This document shows positions 1 to 5,829 of a stretch of DNA of 51,477 bases, piece after piece. The notes under the pieces are model-generated. The model had not been told where the DNA came from, did no database searches, and worked only from the letters and a program-made list of their open reading frames with translations. Source of the stretch: a virus. The position numbers and the translations under genes were made by a program. Location of the stretch: positions 1 through 51,477 of the IMG/VR virus record IMGVR_UViG_3300023192_005275; one strand, given 5' to 3'. How positions within the stretch are numbered: the first letter of the stretch is position 1; the number at the start of each line of letters is the position of its first letter.

Positions 1-2
1 GG

Positions 3-134
3 AATAGAGAAACAATCCCAATGGATACATCTAATATTTTATTTATATGTGGTGGAGCCTTTGTTGGATTAGAAGAAATTATTAAAGAAAGAAAGCGAGA
101 AAAAAGCGCATACTTTAATTACAGATGGATATAG
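3..134 (+). CDS. ClpX-like AAA+ protein, 3' fragment
   Basis: The frame is open from the window edge to a TAG at 132-134, so the 5' part lies upstream. Residues 7-24 ([18 protein letters not shown]) match the ClpX segment D-T-[ST][13 protein letters not shown], which is highly specific to ClpX unfoldases. ClpX would unfold substrates, including ssrA-tagged ones, for ClpP. In bacterial ClpX more than 150 further residues follow; here the frame stops about 20 residues later. A run of six A at 100-105 precedes the stop, and the +1 frame then continues as plausible coding sequence to 237, so the stop may come from an indel. Identity as ClpX-like is fairly sure; completeness is not. Confidence 0.6.
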   Translation, partial: NRETIPMDTSNILFICGGAFVGLEEIIKERKREKSAYFNYRWI

Positions 135-237
135 TCTACCACGTGGGACAATTAATAGATTAGAATATATTCTAGAGACACTAGAAAAGAAATTAATTAA
201 TTTAATTGAAAAGGATGATTCTAGCCCCTCCTCATAA
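106..237 (+). other. Possible frameshifted tail of the ClpX-like gene
   Basis: In the +1 frame relative to the ClpX-like fragment, an open stretch from the A6 run to a TAA at 235-237 reads as natural protein, including [12 protein letters not shown] and an amphipathic helix L-E-Y-I-L-E-T-L-E-K-K-L. It has no credible start codon or ribosome binding site of its own. Joining it to the upstream frame would give a protein that ends differently from bacterial ClpX. It may reflect a homopolymer sequencing error, a real frameshift mutation or recoding; the sequence alone does not decide. Confidence 0.35.
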
Positions 238-305
238 AAAAGTAAAAAAATATTTTCTAGCTAAAAAATTCTTACCTTATCTTCTTTTAACTTCTAATTA
301 TATCA

Positions 306-482
306 ATGAAAATAACTAAATGCCAACTTAAGAAGTTGATTAAAGAAGAAATTAATGAAATTTCATTAAAATCGCTTGGCGCGGGTGCTAATCCTTTAGA
401 ACCCATATATGCTGCCTTAAGGGCTTTAGGCAACGGCTTAGATGATCTAGGTGATAGGGTGAGCAGGTTAGAGGACAAATAA
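306..482 (+). CDS. Tag A small protein (58 aa)
   Basis: A 58-residue protein beginning M-K-I-T-K-C-Q-L-K-K-L-I-K-E-E, a member of the recurrent tag A family found on the next genes. The tag is an amphipathic basic helix ending in I-K-E-E, similar in layout to T4 capsid-targeting propeptides that gp21 cleaves after [I/L]-x-E. The remainder is Ala/Leu-rich and ends in a short heptad-like helix (L-D-D-L-G-D-R-V-S-R-L-E). No function is recognised for the body. It ends 3 bases before the next tagged start, as in a translationally linked cassette array. Confidence 0.7.
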   Translation: MKITKCQLKKLIKEEINEISLKSLGAGANPLEPIYAALRALGNGLDDLGDRVSRLEDK

Positions 483-485
483 ATA

Positions 486-734
486 ATGAAACTCACCAAA
501 TCAAGACTTAAGGAAATTATTTACGAGGAATTGGAAGCGGTTTTAAATGAAAAAATTTTTGAAGAAAAAAAAGATGACCTATGGATTCAAAGCGCCGAAG
601 AAGATATCGAAAAACGCGGAACTGAAGGGGTTTGCACTGGGGATAAGTTTGGTGGACCAACTTGCCCCCCTGGTACCAAACGATATAATTTAGCAAAAAC
701 GTTTCGTAAAATGGCAAAGAAACGAAAAAAATGA
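486..734 (+). CDS. Tag A protein with Cys/Lys-rich body (82 aa)
   Basis: The N-terminus M-K-L-T-K-S-R-L-K-E-I-I-Y-E-E is tag A. A second candidate cleavage site, V-L-N-E, follows near residue 22. The body is charged, has two cysteines in a C-T-G-D-x-F-G-G-P-T-C context, and ends in a strongly basic K-K-R-K-K tail that could bind DNA. The TGA stop overlaps the next ATG (ATGA at 731-734), implying coupled translation. A basic, short, tagged protein fits a packaged internal head protein; this is inference. No family was recognised. Confidence 0.7.
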   Translation: MKLTKSRLKEIIYEELEAVLNEKIFEEKKDDLWIQSAEEDIEKRGTEGVCTGDKFGGPTCPPGTKRYNLAKTFRKMAKKRKK

Positions 735-1105
735 AACTAACCAAAGGGCAACTTAAAGAAATTATTAAAGAGGAGCTGTTTGTGTTTATGAACGAGGGAA
801 ACAAAGCTTCTAAAACGGTGGGCGATCCTCCTTATCGAGAAAGAGGCGCAACAGAATCTCAAGCTCAACAAAAAGCTGCTGGAATGGCATATTCATGTCG
901 CGAAAAGCGCGGGGATGAGCGTACTAAATGTGCTGCCAAATTAAAGGATTATGGCGGCGCTGCGTGGGATTTATATAATGGCGAAATTACCTTTAAAGAA
1001 TTAAGAAATTTGGCGAAATTAGGACAGAAAGTTAAACAACACAAATCTAAAGAGCCTAAACATCTTAAAAGCCTTCCGGGGCACGCTACACAAGCAAAGG
1101 ATTAA
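731..1105 (+). CDS. Tag A protein, basic body (124 aa)
   Basis: It starts M-K-L-T-K-G-Q-L-K-E-I-I-K-E-E, and the tag is followed by F-V-F-M-N-E, a second possible [I/L]-x-E-type end. The body has two cysteines (near residues 56 and 67), a helical Lys/Leu-rich stretch (F-K-E-L-R-N-L-A-K-L-G-Q-K-V-K) and a basic C-terminus rich in Lys and His. It is coupled to its upstream neighbour by a 4-base overlap and lies 3 bases before the next tagged gene. No catalytic motif is visible. Internal head protein is the most economical guess. Confidence 0.7.
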   Translation: MKLTKGQLKEIIKEELFVFMNEGNKASKTVGDPPYRERGATESQAQQKAAGMAYSCREKRGDERTKCAAKLKDYGGAAWDLYNGEITFKELRNLAKLGQKVKQHKSKEPKHLKSLPGHATQAKD

Positions 1106-1108
1106 ATT

Positions 1109-1498
1109 ATGAAACTAACTAAATCAAAACTCAAACAGATTATCAAAGAAGAGCTTGCTCAAGCAATAAAAGAAGGCGATGTTGTTCCTGGTCCATGGGA
1201 AAAAACCAAAGAAGACCCTGGTCCTGTTGGGGGAGAAGAACTTCCGGCAGAATATCAATATGAATATGTTTTAGATGAATTAGTTAATGCCGCTAGAGAT
1301 GCTATAATGCCTTTAGCCGTTAAAAAACTAAAAGATGCAGGGGCTTTTAGTGAAGAAACGGGAATAGCTTTAACTTATAATGATATTGAATTAGAAATTG
1401 AAGAGCCCTTGTTAGATGCGCTTAAACCACTAGCTAAATTAATTCAAGCTAAATCAGATCACGCCCCCCAGCGAGAAACTGAAGAAGGCGAGTGGTAA
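1109..1498 (+). CDS. Tag A protein, acidic helical body (129 aa)
   Basis: The N-terminus M-K-L-T-K-S-K-L-K-Q-I-I-K-E-E-L is the canonical tag A. A Pro/Gly/Glu-rich linker (about residues 25-45) follows, then an acidic helical domain around L-D-E-L-V-N-A-A-R-D-A-I-M-P-L. The coding bases for the tag are identical over about 32 nucleotides to those of the gene at 1509, far closer than the bodies, which are unrelated. That suggests recent copying or recombination of the tag. Function of the body is unknown. Confidence 0.7.
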   Translation: MKLTKSKLKQIIKEELAQAIKEGDVVPGPWEKTKEDPGPVGGEELPAEYQYEYVLDELVNAARDAIMPLAVKKLKDAGAFSEETGIALTYNDIELEIEEPLLDALKPLAKLIQAKSDHAPQRETEEGEW

Positions 1499-1508
1499 GG
1501 TAATAAAA

Positions 1509-1622
1509 ATGAAACTTACAAAATCAAAACTCAAACAGATTATCAAAGAAGAACTCACTAAAACAGAAAAAAAACGTAAGAAAGAACTTGAAGGTGAGCT
1601 TGAAACTTTGGAGCACCAATGA
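1509..1622 (+). CDS. Tag A mini-protein, probably the 5' part of a split gene (37 aa)
   Basis: Thirty-seven residues: tag A (M-K-L-T-K-S-K-L-K-Q-I-I-K-E-E-L) followed by a very charged helix (T-E-K-K-R-K-K-E-L-E-G-E-L-E) and an in-frame TGA at 1620-1622. Sense codons continue in the same frame straight into the ORF called at 1653, with no new ribosome binding site between them. The two pieces are therefore probably one original gene (1509-1877) interrupted by a nonsense codon, or one read through at low level. TGA is used as an ordinary stop elsewhere in the window, so a reassigned code is unlikely. Confidence 0.55.
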   Translation: MKLTKSKLKQIIKEELTKTEKKRKKELEGELETLEHQ

Positions 1623-1652
1623 ATAAAAGAGGCAACGCTGAGTTCAGCGCTG

Positions 1653-1877
1653 ATGGTACGTTATGGAATTAACGAAGAAGACACTACAGGTATTGTGCTT
1701 TGGCATTCTTTAAGCGAAAATGGCAAAGTTGGTATATATGATATGAAATTTGGCAATACCATTATTCGTAATCTAACTGAGGGAGATCTCACGGAGTCCG
1801 TGCCAAAAACTCACAAGCGTGATGATAATCATGGTGCGCAAAGCGAAGAAGATCCAGTTAGAGGAACAAAAAAATGA
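1653..1877 (+). CDS. Probable 3' part of the split tag A gene (74 aa)
   Basis: The ORF opens at an ATG with no Shine-Dalgarno sequence and lies in the same frame as the tagged fragment that ends at 1622; the codons from 1623 to 1652 are all sense. The product contains a compact hydrophobic segment (T-G-I-V-L-W-H-S-L and V-G-I-Y-D-M-K-F-G-N-T-I-I) and a polar, charged tail. It ends in a 4-base ATGA overlap with the next tagged gene, so the cassette spacing is preserved as expected for the 3' end of a tagged gene. Independent expression is doubtful. No family was recognised. Confidence 0.5.
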   Translation: MVRYGINEEDTTGIVLWHSLSENGKVGIYDMKFGNTIIRNLTEGDLTESVPKTHKRDDNHGAQSEEDPVRGTKK

Positions 1878-2125
1878 AACTAACCAAATTAAAACTTAAA
1901 CAGATTATTGCTGAAGAGCTTAATGGCATTCTTCTTGAAGATTATGATTATGAAGATGAATGGGCAAACCAGCTTGAAGAAACAATAGATTCTATACAAA
2001 AATTAGCAAAAACATTAGAAAACGAAAAATCTAATTCCATTGAGTATGTTCGTAAAATACTGCATGGTCGTTTAGATGAATATATTAATGAAGACTATAT
2101 TAAAAGAAGTTTAACAGAGCAGTGA
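1874..2125 (+). CDS. Tag A protein, acidic helical (83 aa)
   Basis: It starts M-K-L-T-K-L-K-L-K-Q-I-I-A-E-E-L, the last clear tag A in the array. A second possible cleavage site (I-L-L-E) follows at about residue 22. The body is an acidic helix with heptad character (W-A-N-Q-L-E-E-T-I-D-S-I-Q-K-L-A) and a C-terminal helix. It overlaps the preceding frame by 4 bases and is followed by a 68-base gap, which marks the end of the tag A group. Function is unknown beyond the inferred head localisation. Confidence 0.7.
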   Translation: MKLTKLKLKQIIAEELNGILLEDYDYEDEWANQLEETIDSIQKLAKTLENEKSNSIEYVRKILHGRLDEYINEDYIKRSLTEQ

Positions 2126-2193
2126 CCTGAGCAGAAAAAGCTTCGTGTAAGCTTAAAATAGATTGAATAAATATTTGAAAATAGAACAGTCTC

Positions 2194-2418
2194 ATGCTTA
2201 ATTGGAATCGGCAAATTGAATTTAAATTAGATATCGTCACCATTGTTGTCATCAGCTTATTTACAGTAATTTTGGGAATATATTATTTTTCTATAGAAAG
2301 AAGACTGGATTCTATTCATGAGAAAGTAGAATTTATGCATCACCGCTATGGGGATTATGCACATTTAGAAAATCGTCTAATATTACTTGAAGAAAAATTA
2401 AACCAGCAAAATAAATAA
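2194..2418 (+). CDS. Small membrane protein with coiled coil (74 aa)
   Basis: Residues about 13-30 (I-V-T-I-V-V-I-S-L-F-T-V-I-L-G-I-Y-Y-F) form one membrane segment. A heptad-patterned helix follows (S-I-E-R-R-L-D-S-I-H-E-K-V-E-F and L-E-N-R-L-I-L-L-E-E-K-L). A single N-terminal anchor with a cytoplasmic or periplasmic coiled coil is seen in many phage small proteins. It does not resemble a holin closely, since it has only one segment and no dual start. It carries no tag. Function is unknown. Confidence 0.6.
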   Translation: MLNWNRQIEFKLDIVTIVVISLFTVILGIYYFSIERRLDSIHEKVEFMHHRYGDYAHLENRLILLEEKLNQQNK

Positions 2419-2498
2419 CTTAAAATACATTGCATTATAAATTAAAATATATAAAAATGAGGTAATTATAAATGCAGAATCACGAAAGGGAGCATGTC

Positions 2499-2687
2499 AT
2501 GGCTACGAATAAAGAACTAGAACAACAAGTAAAGGTGTTAAGCGAGAGAGTCGCGAGAGTACAAGCCTCTAACTCCGAAATGCGAGATGAAGTTGTGTAT
2601 TTAAAAAGAAATTATGCAAACCTAGTTGACGATATGAATGCGAGGTTGGAAGCAATTCACACTACATTTCGAAATAAAACCAAATAA
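2499..2687 (+). CDS. Coiled-coil protein (62 aa)
   Basis: The start chosen is the ATG at 2499, which has a strong AAGGGAG six bases upstream. An in-frame ATG at 2472 with a weaker GAGG would add nine residues. The protein is almost wholly a coiled coil: L-E-Q-Q-V-K-V-L-S-E-R-V-A-R-V-Q followed by M-R-D-E-V-V-Y-L-K-R-N-Y. It probably forms a homo-oligomeric helical bundle. No family or function was recognised. Confidence 0.6.
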   Translation: MATNKELEQQVKVLSERVARVQASNSEMRDEVVYLKRNYANLVDDMNARLEAIHTTFRNKTK

Positions 2688-2729
2688 AATCAAAATGCTT
2701 ATTAAAAAAATAAAAAAATTTTTACTATT

Positions 2730-2954
2730 ATGAATGTTAACCCACAAGATCAAATAAAAATAGATTTATCGGACGTAGAAACTGTTTCCTGTGACAATTG
2801 TCAAAATGAAACTTTTGTAACGGCTTTCATTATTAAAAAAGTTTCTGCTTTGATATCTCCCACTGGGCAAAATACGCTGGTACCTTTACAAGTTTTTAAA
2901 TGTGATGAGTGTGATCACATTAACGAGTTATTCCTTGAGGGTATGACTAATTAA
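2730..2954 (+). CDS. Small zinc-ribbon protein (74 aa)
   Basis: Two Cys pairs are visible: C-D-N-C at residues 21-24 and C-D-E-C near residues 60-63, separated by a beta-rich segment, which is the layout of a zinc ribbon. Similar short proteins occur in many marine T4-like phages without assigned function. It lies 3 bases before the tagged nucleotidyltransferase gene, so the two may be co-translated. It could bind nucleic acid or a partner protein through the zinc fold. Confidence 0.6.
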   Translation: MNVNPQDQIKIDLSDVETVSCDNCQNETFVTAFIIKKVSALISPTGQNTLVPLQVFKCDECDHINELFLEGMTN

Positions 2955-2957
2955 TGT

Positions 2958-3740
2958 ATGGATTTCATAAAATCTTGGAAAAGTTTTCTTGAGGAATTAG
3001 CAGATCCTCAGTTTGTTGATGTTTCCTCCTTAAAATTGAAAGACCAGCTGCCTCCTGGTTTGTGGCATGGGAATCAACTCCAACCAGAGGTGCGCGAGGC
3101 GGCAATTAAGATCGCTAATGAATTTTTTGAATCTTTAGAATTGGATCCTTCCATATCACTAAAAGATATTATTTTAACAGGCTCTACAGCGACCTATAAT
3201 TGGTCTGATATGTCGGATTTTGATTTACATATTCTTATAGACTTTGATCAGCTAGCTAATCTTCCGCTTCTAGAAGATTATTTTAAACAAAAAACTAGAA
3301 ACTGGAATAATACCCATATGATTCTCATGAAAGGATTTGAAGTTGAGGTATATGTTCAAGATAGCAACGAGCCGCACTATGCTAGTGGCATATACTCCGT
3401 GGTGGAAAATCGTTGGCTGAAACAGCCATCTAAATTTCGCGGGGAAATCGACTATGAAAGTATTAAGAGGAAATCAGCTCACTTGATGGAAGAAATAGAT
3501 GAAGTATATGAATATTACGCCGAAAAAGATTATAAAACAGCTCATAAAATGGCTGAAAATCTAATGGATCGAATTAGAAAGTATAGAAAAGTTGGATTAG
3601 AAACTGGTGGTATAAATTCTATTGAAAATCTTACATTTAAAGTTTTAAGACGAAACGAATATATAAAAAAGTTAAGTAGTTTGAGAATTCTTTCGTACGA
3701 TGCAATGATGTCCGTCAATGGCTTGAGTGAAGTAATTTAA
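2958..3740 (+). CDS. Nucleotidyltransferase-fold protein with tag B-like N-terminus
   Basis: A 260-residue protein. Around residues 75-96, I-L-T-G-S-T-A-T-Y-N-W-S-D-M-S-D-F-D-L-H matches the polymerase-beta type nucleotidyltransferase signature G-S-x(8-10)-D-[FL]-D; the third carboxylate may be the E in F-E-V-E-V-Y. The family moves a nucleotide onto protein, RNA or small-molecule targets. The N-terminus M-D-F-I-K-S-W-K-S-F-L-E-E-L is a looser form of tag B (W-x-x-[YF]-L-x-E). The C-terminal 100 residues are helical. If the tag is a head-targeting signal, this would be a packaged enzyme; the substrate is unknown. Confidence 0.7.
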   Translation: MDFIKSWKSFLEELADPQFVDVSSLKLKDQLPPGLWHGNQLQPEVREAAIKIANEFFESLELDPSISLKDIILTGSTATYNWSDMSDFDLHILIDFDQLANLPLLEDYFKQKTRNWNNTHMILMKGFEVEVYVQDSNEPHYASGIYSVVENRWLKQPSKFRGEIDYESIKRKSAHLMEEIDEVYEYYAEKDYKTAHKMAENLMDRIRKYRKVGLETGGINSIENLTFKVLRRNEYIKKLSSLRILSYDAMMSVNGLSEVI

Positions 3741-3825
3741 AAAAAGAAAGTCATATAGAAATAAAATACTTAGCGAGTTAAAAGAAAATAAAATAACTAA
3801 TTAATGTAAAAGGAGTTACACAACT

Positions 3826-4248
3826 ATGAGTCATGATAATTTGTCCTTTACCAAATATACATATGGTACAGGTCTAAGTAACGTTGGTTCTTACCAAGTT
3901 AGTGGCAAGCCATTTTTATCTGGGAATATCAATACCCAAGTTACTAGCAAAATAGTGTTTCCCGCCGTAACACAATGGATTCATGTTTCATCGAGTGCAG
4001 CTATTGATATAGGGATGTCTGCTTTTGGCGTAGAGGGGGACAGTTCTATCGGCGGTCAACAATCTTTTAGAGTCAACACTGCGGGCGGGCAAAATCTCCC
4101 TGTATTACAAATTAAATGTACGGAACTATATTTAGAGGGATCAGCTATAGTAGATGTTATAGCCGGACTTACCGGCATTGACATTGCACGCATTCAGGCA
4201 ATTTCTCCATCTGGGTCAAATTGGTCAGGATCAGCTGGCATTGGGTAA
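3826..4248 (+). CDS. Probable virion structural protein (140 aa)
   Basis: An Ala/Gly/Ser-rich, beta-type protein with few charges, beginning after an excellent ribosome binding site (AAAAGGAG about nine bases before ATG) that suggests high expression. The motif Y-G-T-G-L-S-N-V-G-S-Y-Q-V-S-G-K-P-F is the type of conserved N-terminal strand seen in small phage structural proteins. No catalytic residues are apparent. It is best viewed as a decoration, tail or fibre-related protein, but the exact role is not established. Its TAA overlaps the next ATG by one base. Confidence 0.55.
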   Translation: MSHDNLSFTKYTYGTGLSNVGSYQVSGKPFLSGNINTQVTSKIVFPAVTQWIHVSSSAAIDIGMSAFGVEGDSSIGGQQSFRVNTAGGQNLPVLQIKCTELYLEGSAIVDVIAGLTGIDIARIQAISPSGSNWSGSAGIG

Positions 4249-4451
4249 TGAAAATTAATATTCTAGAGGTTGGGAGCCATAACAATTTCACCCCAGCGGG
4301 ATATGTAGAAGATGAAGAAGATGAAGATATTGAGAAGCGCGCTATTATAGACCAACCGGTCATTTATACTGAAAAAAAAAATAAAAATGTATCATTGGTT
4401 ATCCGCATTAAAAAATGCGGACACAAAGATGAAAGTGCGCGCACCATGTAA
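4248..4451 (+). CDS. Small acidic protein (67 aa)
   Basis: The start is placed at the ATG overlapping the preceding stop (TAATG); the longer frame from 4221 would begin inside the structural gene. The product has an acidic run (V-E-D-E-E-D-E-D-I-E) followed by a beta-like segment and a basic Cys-containing end. An 8-bp perfect hairpin (4402-4409 with 4414-4421) lies inside its 3' coding part but lacks a T-tract. Function is unknown. Confidence 0.5.
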   Translation: MKINILEVGSHNNFTPAGYVEDEEDEDIEKRAIIDQPVIYTEKKNKNVSLVIRIKKCGHKDESARTM

Positions 4452-4478
4452 TATATATTTTTTGTGGAGCGTCAAATA

Positions 4479-4661
4479 ATGGAATATGAGGATTTTATTT
4501 TTAATAATCAAATGATAGCGGAAAGCGAAGCGCAATCATATATAATTGATATAAATAACTTGCAAGCTAAAATAAATATTTTAGAAAAAAAGCTTTCTCA
4601 ATTTAAAGAGTGCCAATTAAAATTTCTTCCAGAATGCGCGCAACAGCGCCGAAAGAGCTAA
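4479..4661 (+). CDS. Small coiled-coil protein (60 aa)
   Basis: The ATG at 4479 is preferred over an in-frame GTG at 4464 because GGAG at 4467-4470 sits at the right distance from the ATG. The central part is a heptad helix (I-N-N-L-Q-A-K-I-N-I-L-E-K-K-L-S-Q-F). Two cysteines follow near the end (E-C-Q and P-E-C-A). No function was recognised. It lies between a structural gene and a lipoprotein gene. Confidence 0.5.
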   Translation: MEYEDFIFNNQMIAESEAQSYIIDINNLQAKINILEKKLSQFKECQLKFLPECAQQRRKS

Positions 4662-4706
4662 CAATTATTAAAATATCTTCTATTAGCCATTAAAAAGGAA
4701 AACAAA

Positions 4707-5171
4707 ATGAATATTACTTTCAAAAAAACAATTTTATTAGCCCTGGTTTGGCTAGGATTTATAGTTTCTAATGTGAGTTGCGTTTCTTCAGCTCATTTAT
4801 CCGCTAAAACTTTAAATAAATTAATCTTTAAAAATATTCAACAATGTCAGATTGCAGGCTTGTGGAACGTTCCCGTTATGGGGCTTTCTGTTACTCTAGC
4901 AATCTATGAACGGTGTATGGGTGTTAAAGATTTGGTTTTATTATCGATTAATACGCAAAACAATGTGGAGCTTGAAAATGCCACCATTGCTGTGGTTATG
5001 CTGCGTTATGTACATTATCTTAATACTACTGATGCGGGGAACAAACTACAGTGGGCAGCCCAATTAGTTAAAAAAACGCAGCTGCCAGCACTGGAAAGTC
5101 CATCGAGGCAAAAAAACCGTATTTATTATTATGTGTTAAAGGGTGAATCTAAGAAAAGTGTTAAGGACTAG
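4707..5171 (+). CDS. Probable lipoprotein or exported small protein (154 aa)
   Basis: The N-terminus has a Lys-rich start and a hydrophobic core (I-L-L-A-L-V-W-L-G-F-I-V-S) leading to V-S-C, a possible lipobox with the lipidated Cys near residue 25. The rest looks like a globular, mixed alpha/beta domain with two further cysteines that could pair in the periplasm. It starts a group of three membrane-associated genes (4707-5829). In phages, small lipoproteins often act in superinfection exclusion or as Rz1-type spanins, but the size and lack of a proline-rich tail argue against Rz1. Function is unknown. Confidence 0.5.
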   Translation: MNITFKKTILLALVWLGFIVSNVSCVSSAHLSAKTLNKLIFKNIQQCQIAGLWNVPVMGLSVTLAIYERCMGVKDLVLLSINTQNNVELENATIAVVMLRYVHYLNTTDAGNKLQWAAQLVKKTQLPALESPSRQKNRIYYYVLKGESKKSVKD

Positions 5172-5175
5172 TAAA

Positions 5176-5367
5176 ATGTTAAGGGCTAGTGTAGTCATAT
5201 TTTTATCTATATTGGCATTGGTTTGTCTCTGCCTTGGGGTTTTAGGGTTATCAAGGGAGATTACCTCCATTAAGAACGAAATAGAAATACAAAAAGTAAT
5301 ATTGTATAATTTAGAGATTCAAACAACTGAAATAAAAAAAATAATAAAAGAAGACTGTTATTTATAA
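5176..5367 (+). CDS. Small membrane protein with coiled coil (63 aa)
   Basis: The ATG at 5176 follows AAGGA with good spacing; a GTG at 5143 would overlap the preceding gene by 29 bases. One hydrophobic segment (V-V-I-F-L-S-I-L-A-L-V-C-L-C-L-G-V-L-G-L) is followed by a short coiled coil (I-K-N-E-I-E-I-Q-K-V-I-L-Y-N-L). A membrane protein followed by a lipoprotein resembles an i-spanin/o-spanin pair in layout, but no endolysin is adjacent, so this remains a guess. Confidence 0.5.
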   Translation: MLRASVVIFLSILALVCLCLGVLGLSREITSIKNEIEIQKVILYNLEIQTTEIKKIIKEDCYL

Positions 5368-5379
5368 CTATTTAATAAT

Positions 5380-5829
5380 GTGAAAACTATTATTTTATTT
5401 TGCCTTGCATTATTTTTTGTAAGTGCATGCGGTTCGCGATTTGCTCAAAATCCCAATGCAAATGTGATAGTGGTCTCTCAATATGAAGATGAATCCCCTA
5501 AAATAGTTTTATCACCAAATTCTGATTGTAACCGCAAAACTATATGTGACACCAAAAAAGGCGCTAACTGCGCTGCCTTTCTTTATCTCCAATCCGAATC
5601 TTTTATCCAAGAAGGAAAAAAACTAATAACTAAAAAGCTTTATCTTTCAGCGCAGCTTGAATATATGCAAGCATTGTGTTATCTTTTTATAGGAGAGATT
5701 GTTTTAAAAAAATCAAAAACTGAAAGTTATGAAGATTGGGAAATTGCTGTGACCCTGGGATTAGAAAAAAAAATAAAAGAAAGAATTGAACTTTGCGAAA
5801 AACAAATCAGACTTTTAAGGTGGAAATAA
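5380..5829 (+). CDS. Lipoprotein with helical body (149 aa)
   Basis: It starts at GTG. The signal peptide is textbook: M-K-T-I-I-L-F-C-L-A-L-F-F-V-S-A-C-G-S, with lipobox V-S-A-C and lipidated Cys17. The mature part has a cluster of cysteines (C-N-R-K-T-I-C-D and A-N-C-A-A) and then two or three long helices of TPR-like appearance (L-Y-L-S-A-Q-L-E-Y-M-Q-A-L-C-Y-L). It would sit in the inner or outer membrane facing the periplasm. TAA is followed immediately by the ATG of the next, tag B, gene. Confidence 0.6.
   Translation: MKTIILFCLALFFVSACGSRFAQNPNANVIVVSQYEDESPKIVLSPNSDCNRKTICDTKKGANCAAFLYLQSESFIQEGKKLITKKLYLSAQLEYMQALCYLFIGEIVLKKSKTESYEDWEIAVTLGLEKKIKERIELCEKQIRLLRWK

Noticed and set aside
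1509-1877. TGA reassigned as a sense codon
   Set aside because: Many well-supported genes in the window end in TGA (for example at 734, 26649, 42514), so a changed code is unlikely.
2138-2154. AAGCTT repeat with 5-base loop after the last tag A gene
   Set aside because: It can pair but lacks a T-run or other context; too weak to call a terminator.
2436-2443. TATAAATT resembling a T4 late promoter
   Set aside because: A single AT-rich match, not repeated before the structural genes, and expected by chance in this base composition.
4402-4421. Perfect 8-bp hairpin
   Set aside because: It lies inside a coding sequence and has no T-tract, so it is not a rho-independent terminator.
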